Shown in pieces: positions 60,151-64,000 of a stretch of DNA of 64,000 bases. Origin of the DNA: Harmonia axyridis (lineage: Eukaryota; Arthropoda; Insecta; Coleoptera; Coccinellidae); NCBI RefSeq assembly GCF_914767665.1, contig NC_059503.1, positions 55,198,352 through 55,262,351 on the forward strand, read 5' to 3'. The position numbers were made by a program, and so were the translations under genes. The notes under the pieces were generated by a model that was not told the origin of the DNA, searched no databases, and worked only from the letters and a program-made list of their open reading frames with translations. Positions within the stretch are counted from its first letter, which is position 1; the number at the start of each line of letters is the position of its first letter.

Positions 60151-61299
60151 GAATGTCAGAAAAAAAACGACCGAAGCAAAGTATTACGCCTATGTATATT
60201 CTTCAGGGTTTCAGGTACTATACGTGATGAACAACTTTCAAACAGGAATTTTTCATGAAATAGGATCTAAAGAAGAATCCAGTGATACCTCAGAATGATC
60301 TGTCTACCCTCTACTTCAGGCAGTTTCAGGAAAATATGGAATTTAATTCGATGAAAATAAATTGATGGTTTGAAAGCAATAATATACTGTACTTGTGCTA
60401 CTGTTTCACGTGCATCCATGTGCGTGCAGAATTTTCAATTTATCGTCTTGTGAGTTCTAAGCAGCTCTTCCACGAATGCTCTTTTGTATTTTCCGTTGAT
60501 GAAAAAATATAATTTGCTCCTTTCCCATCGTTCTCTTCCATGAATCTTATTCGATGATTTATGAATCAATGGTACTGTCAAGGTTTTCAGAAAAAAACAG
60601 GACGTGAAAACATGGTTGATTGGAATACCTCGTTTGAATAAGAATTATGATTTGATAATCTGGTGTGAAAAATGTGCGAATATCCATGAATTTATGAGAA
60701 ATATCCTGTTTTCCGGGGAACTTGGTTTTTGTTTAATTACCCTACCTAGTTATTATGTATTATAATAAATAACTCTTCCATACAAACTAGCGAAAATACA
60801 GATATGTTAATGTCGGATCGAGGTTCATCAGTCTTTCTTGGATCCCATAAAAAATCAGATTGATTGGTGGTATGGTGGATTGGAATTTGTACTTGCGCTG
60901 TATAATTTCATCATGTTGTTATTTTGAGAGAGAAATGGTCTCAAACGCTAAGATTTGACTCATTAAAGACGAATCCGTCTTTAAATTCAATTCGGTTGTT
61001 CGTAACTCCAACTAGGAGTTTCGTAAATCTTCCCCAATAAATTAACACACTACTAAAAATCGTCACAAGAGGGCTTTGTAATCGAGTTTGAATTTTCCGT
61101 CTAAACCACCTCAATGTATCTGTAAAATCATTTAAAACTCAATAACAACTTGAATCGATACAATAAAAACCAGTATGAGACATTTCGTCAATCTGGTCGC
61201 CTTTTTTCTGAAGTTTGGTTCTTTGCATATGCTTCATGAATGTTCTTATTTTGAAATGAAGTCAGTTTATCAACGGCTTCGATTTGAAAGGAGTTTTCT
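60151..61299. other. No gene seen
   Basis: AT-rich; nothing recognised. Confidence 0.4.
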
Positions 61300-61301
61300 G
61301 A

Positions 61302-61580
61302 AAATGCCAAGACGTAAATTAACAAACGCTGAGGCTAATAGGGCTTTCGGAATGCTACAGGGTGGCCTAACTCAGGTTGTTGTAGCGGAAAGGCTCCAAG
61401 TCAGCCAAAGTGTGATATCTCGACTTTGGAATAGGTTCAGAGAGACAGGTTCCGTGTTGGAAAGACCAAGGTTTGGTGGGCGACAAAAAAACAACACCTG
61501 CTCAGGATCGTTTCATCAACGTTTCGGCTAGAAGAAAACCTACATCTACGTGTAGAATGCTACTAGTCCAAGAAAATGAT
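61302..61580 (+). pseudogene. Tc1-like transposase N-terminal (HTH) fragment
   Basis: From the Met near 61304 the frame reads MPRRKLTNAEANRAFGMLQG, then GLTQVVVAERLQVSQSVISR and LWNRFRETGSVLERPRFGGR. This is the first helix-turn-helix of a Tc1-like transposase with its GRPR-type linker. A frameshift near 61485 leads into RFINVSARRKPT-like text, then the similarity stops. The catalytic domain is absent. Confidence 0.75.
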
Positions 61581-62509
61581 CAATGAAATACGAATTTTGA
61601 GGTTAAAACTTGAATTTTCGATATAAGTTACTTTGAAGCATCTAAAAACGAACTGTGAAAGGTTTTTTTGAATTCACCCCCGAGAAGAGGTGAAAAAAAA
61701 TAAAAAAAGTGGTTTTTTTGAAATTTTGGGGAAATGGTGAGTGTTAGAAAAAAAAGTTTCGAATAAAAGTTGTAGAGCGTAAAATTTTACATAAAAATGT
61801 TCTCATAACTGTTTTTCCTAAAATTGAAATTAACTGAGATAGGATAGCTATATATTATAATCATATAATTACTTATATGATTATAAACTTTAATTCTAGA
61901 GAAAATTTTTTTTTTTAATTGTTTATAAAAAAGTTATAACAATTTAAAATTTTTATTTTCAAATTAAATCAACTTTAACTGATGAAAATATATATTTTTT
62001 TTTTAATAGATTAATATTTTAAGAAATTGACCATACGCGTTGAAATTTAATTTTTACCTGTTCTTTTCAAGCAGGTATAAAATAATTTACCTGGTGAAAG
62101 ATATTGTGTGGCGGCGACTTTGCTTTTACTACCGACTTCGGTACCTCATGCATGGAAAATACTGTATTACATCAAATTTTGGAGTCGATCTGAATCAAAA
62201 ACTTTTTTTGGCGAAAAAATATCCAAGGTTATAGTCTTGGTTTTTTCGAAAAATACGACCGATCGAATTTGAACTTTTTATGGTGTATTTAGATAGTTTC
62301 GAGGATGTACATTCCGAATCAGGCATCGATTTCGATCAGAAAAATTTGTATACACATTTAAAGCACTATTTTTCTACAAAATTAGCCATATCTCACCTCT
62401 GGGAAGTGCTAGGAAGAAACCGATGGTAGATGTATATTCAGAATCGAAAATTCTGCATGTAACCAAATTTTGAACGTGATCCGCCGCCATTTTTTTTTTC
62501 AAGAAAACA
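61581..62509. other. AT-rich flank of the inverted array
   Basis: No coding text recognised. It may be the unique part of a large foldback element whose mirror copy would lie beyond the window. Confidence 0.35.
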
Positions 62510-63170
62510 CCCACAAAAAAAGTCTGATATGGTACTCAAATGAAAGGCCTCGTTGGGAGGAACTCAAAAATGGTCTAACTTTCGATCTGGGATCAACGGT
62601 TCTTGAGTTATAGCAGTTTTTTGGGATTTCAAAAAAAATTTAAAAGTCTGATATGGTACTCAAATGAAAGGTCTCGTTGGGAGGAACTCAAAAATAGTCT
62701 AACTTCCGATCTGGGATCAACGGTTCTCGAGTTATAGCAGTTTTTTGGGATTTCAAAAAAATTTAAAAGTCTGACATGGTACTCAAATGAAAGGTCTCGT
62801 TGGGAGGAACTCAAAAATGGTCTAACTTCCGATCTGGGATCAACGGTTCTCGAGTTATAGCAGTTTTTTGGGATTTCAAAAAAAAAATTAAAAGTCTTAT
62901 ATGGTACTCGAATGAAAGGTCTCGTTGGGAGGAACTCAAAAATGGTTTTGGGGCAAGCATATCCATATTAAAAATTTCAGATTTATACCACCGAAAAAAA
63001 AATTAAAGAGTCTGATATGGTACTCAAATGAAAGGTCTCGTTGGGAGGAACTCAAAAATGGTCCAACTTTCGATCTGGGATCAACGGTTCTCGAGTTATA
63101 GCAGTTTTTTGGGATTTCAAAAAAAATTAAAAAGTCTGATATGGTACTCAAATGAAAGGTCTCGTTGGGA
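62510..63170 (+). repeat. Tandem array of monomers of about 122 bp, left arm
   Basis: Monomers start near 62521, 62646, 62768, 62894, 63010 and 63135, each opening GTCTGATATGGTACTCAAAT and containing GGGATCAACGGTTCTCGAGT and GCAGTTTTTTGGGATTTCAA. The monomer at 62894 is chimeric: its second half (62945-63005) is replaced by GGGGCAAGCATATCCATATT and following sequence. Open frames here are by-products of the repeat. Confidence 0.92.
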
Positions 63171-63215
63171 GGAACTCAAAAATGGTCTAACTTTCGATCT
63201 GGGATCAACGGTTCT

Positions 63216-64000
63216 CCCAACGAGACCTTTCATTTGAGTACCATAGCAGACTCTTTAATTTTTTTTTGAAATCCCAAAAAACTGCTATAACTCGAGAACC
63301 GTTGATCCCAGATCGAAAGTTGGACCATTTTTGAGTTCCTCCCAACCAGACCTTTCATTTGAGTACCATATCAGACTCTTTAATTTTTTTTTCGGTGGTA
63401 TAAATCTGAAATTTTTAATATGGATATGCTTGCCCCAAAACCATTTTTGAGTTCCTCCCAACGAGACCTTTCATTCGAGTACCATATAAGACTTTTAATT
63501 TTTTTTTTGAAATCCCAAAAAACTGCTATAACTCGAGAACCGTTGATCCCAGATCGGAAGTTAGACCATTTTTGAGTTCCTCCCAACGAGACCTTTCATT
63601 TGAGTACCATGTCAGACTTTTAAATTTTTTTGAAATCCCAAAAAACTGCTATAACTCGAGAACCGTTGATCCCAGATCGGAAGTTAGACTATTTTTGAGT
63701 TCCTCCCAAGGAGACCTTTCATTTGAGTACCATGTCAGACTTTTTAATTTTTTTTGAAATCCCAAAAAACTGCTATAACTCGAGAACCGTTGATCCCAGA
63801 TCGAAAGTTAGACCATTTTTGAGTTCCTCCCAACGAGACTTTTCATTTGAGTACCATGTCAAACTTTAAATTTTTTTTTGAAATCCCAAAAAACTGCTAT
63901 AACTCGAGAACCGTTGATCCCAGATCGAAAGTTAGACCATTTTTGAGTTCCTCCCAACGAGACCTTTCATTTGAGTACCATATCAGACTTTTTTTGTGGG
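63216..64000 (-). repeat. Same monomers in inverted orientation, right arm
   Basis: The mirror image of the left arm about a centre near 63193, with about 45 bp of spacer. The chimeric monomer recurs in mirrored position (63368-63444). This arm has about one more monomer than the left and ends at the window edge with the mirror of CCCACAAAAAAAGTCTGATA (62509). Confidence 0.92.

Noticed and set aside
62629..63757. Several overlapping open frames with similar translations (for example SSSQRDLSFEYHVRLLNFF)
   Set aside because: They are translations of the tandem monomers on both strands, not genes.
62510..64000. Regular repeats suggesting a CRISPR array
   Set aside because: Units of about 122 bp are contiguous, have no unique spacers, and run in two orientations. 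They are satellite or foldback repeats in a eukaryotic genome.
1..64000. A hidden prokaryotic defence system or operon
   Set aside because: Genes are spliced, spacing is eukaryotic, there are no Shine-Dalgarno-led clusters, and all long ORFs are LINE or mariner proteins or CD36 exons.

Overview
The window looks like AT-rich animal nuclear DNA, almost certainly from an arthropod and most likely an insect. The evidence is a spliced CD36-family gene, many Tc1/mariner elements of types common in insects, and Jockey/CR1-like LINEs. The order cannot be fixed from the sequence. I see no prokaryotic gene organisation, tRNA, rRNA or CRISPR array.

The only host gene I can support well is a CD36 / scavenger-receptor-class-B-like gene on the minus strand, assembled from eight exons between 32777 and 6692. 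Every junction is GT..AG and every phase fits. The exons sum to 1293 nt (431 codons), from an N-terminal cytosolic tail through the first membrane anchor and most of the ectodomain. The last exons, with the C-terminal anchor, lie beyond the left edge. Its introns are full of transposons: intron 1 is about 16.9 kb and intron 5 is almost entirely one DNA transposon.

From left to right: a LINE tail (1-289); a near-complete two-ORF LINE on the minus strand (about 490-4985); an internally deleted mariner (5717-6445); CD36 exons 8 to 2 with TE-filled introns (6692-15700); then intron 1 (15701-32590), holding deleted DD41D mariner-like copies, a CR1-like LINE, an old mariner carrying a foldback insert, a LINE nested inside a DD41D copy, and a second mariner; then CD36 exon 1 (32591-32777).

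From 32.8 to 64 kb I see no confident host exon. This part holds more DD41D copies (one carrying a hAT-type MITE), a SETMAR-like mariner (39029-40274), a degenerate second DD41D-type family with an inverted duplication (43.8-49.1 kb), a duplicated segment of about 430 bp with a highly conserved core (46473 and 50150), LINE fragments, and another mariner with an insertion (58.5-60.1 kb). The right end is a head-to-head inverted array of monomers of about 122 bp (62510-64000).

Apart from the CD36 gene, the genes do not form a pathway. The window is best read as a TE-laden intron landscape in which nested insertions give a relative chronology. The most unusual structures are three concentric TA-flanked palindromic MITEs (13627-14507), the inverted monomer array at the right edge, and the duplicated promoter-like segment. 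No computation was run: exon joins and element ends were read by eye.
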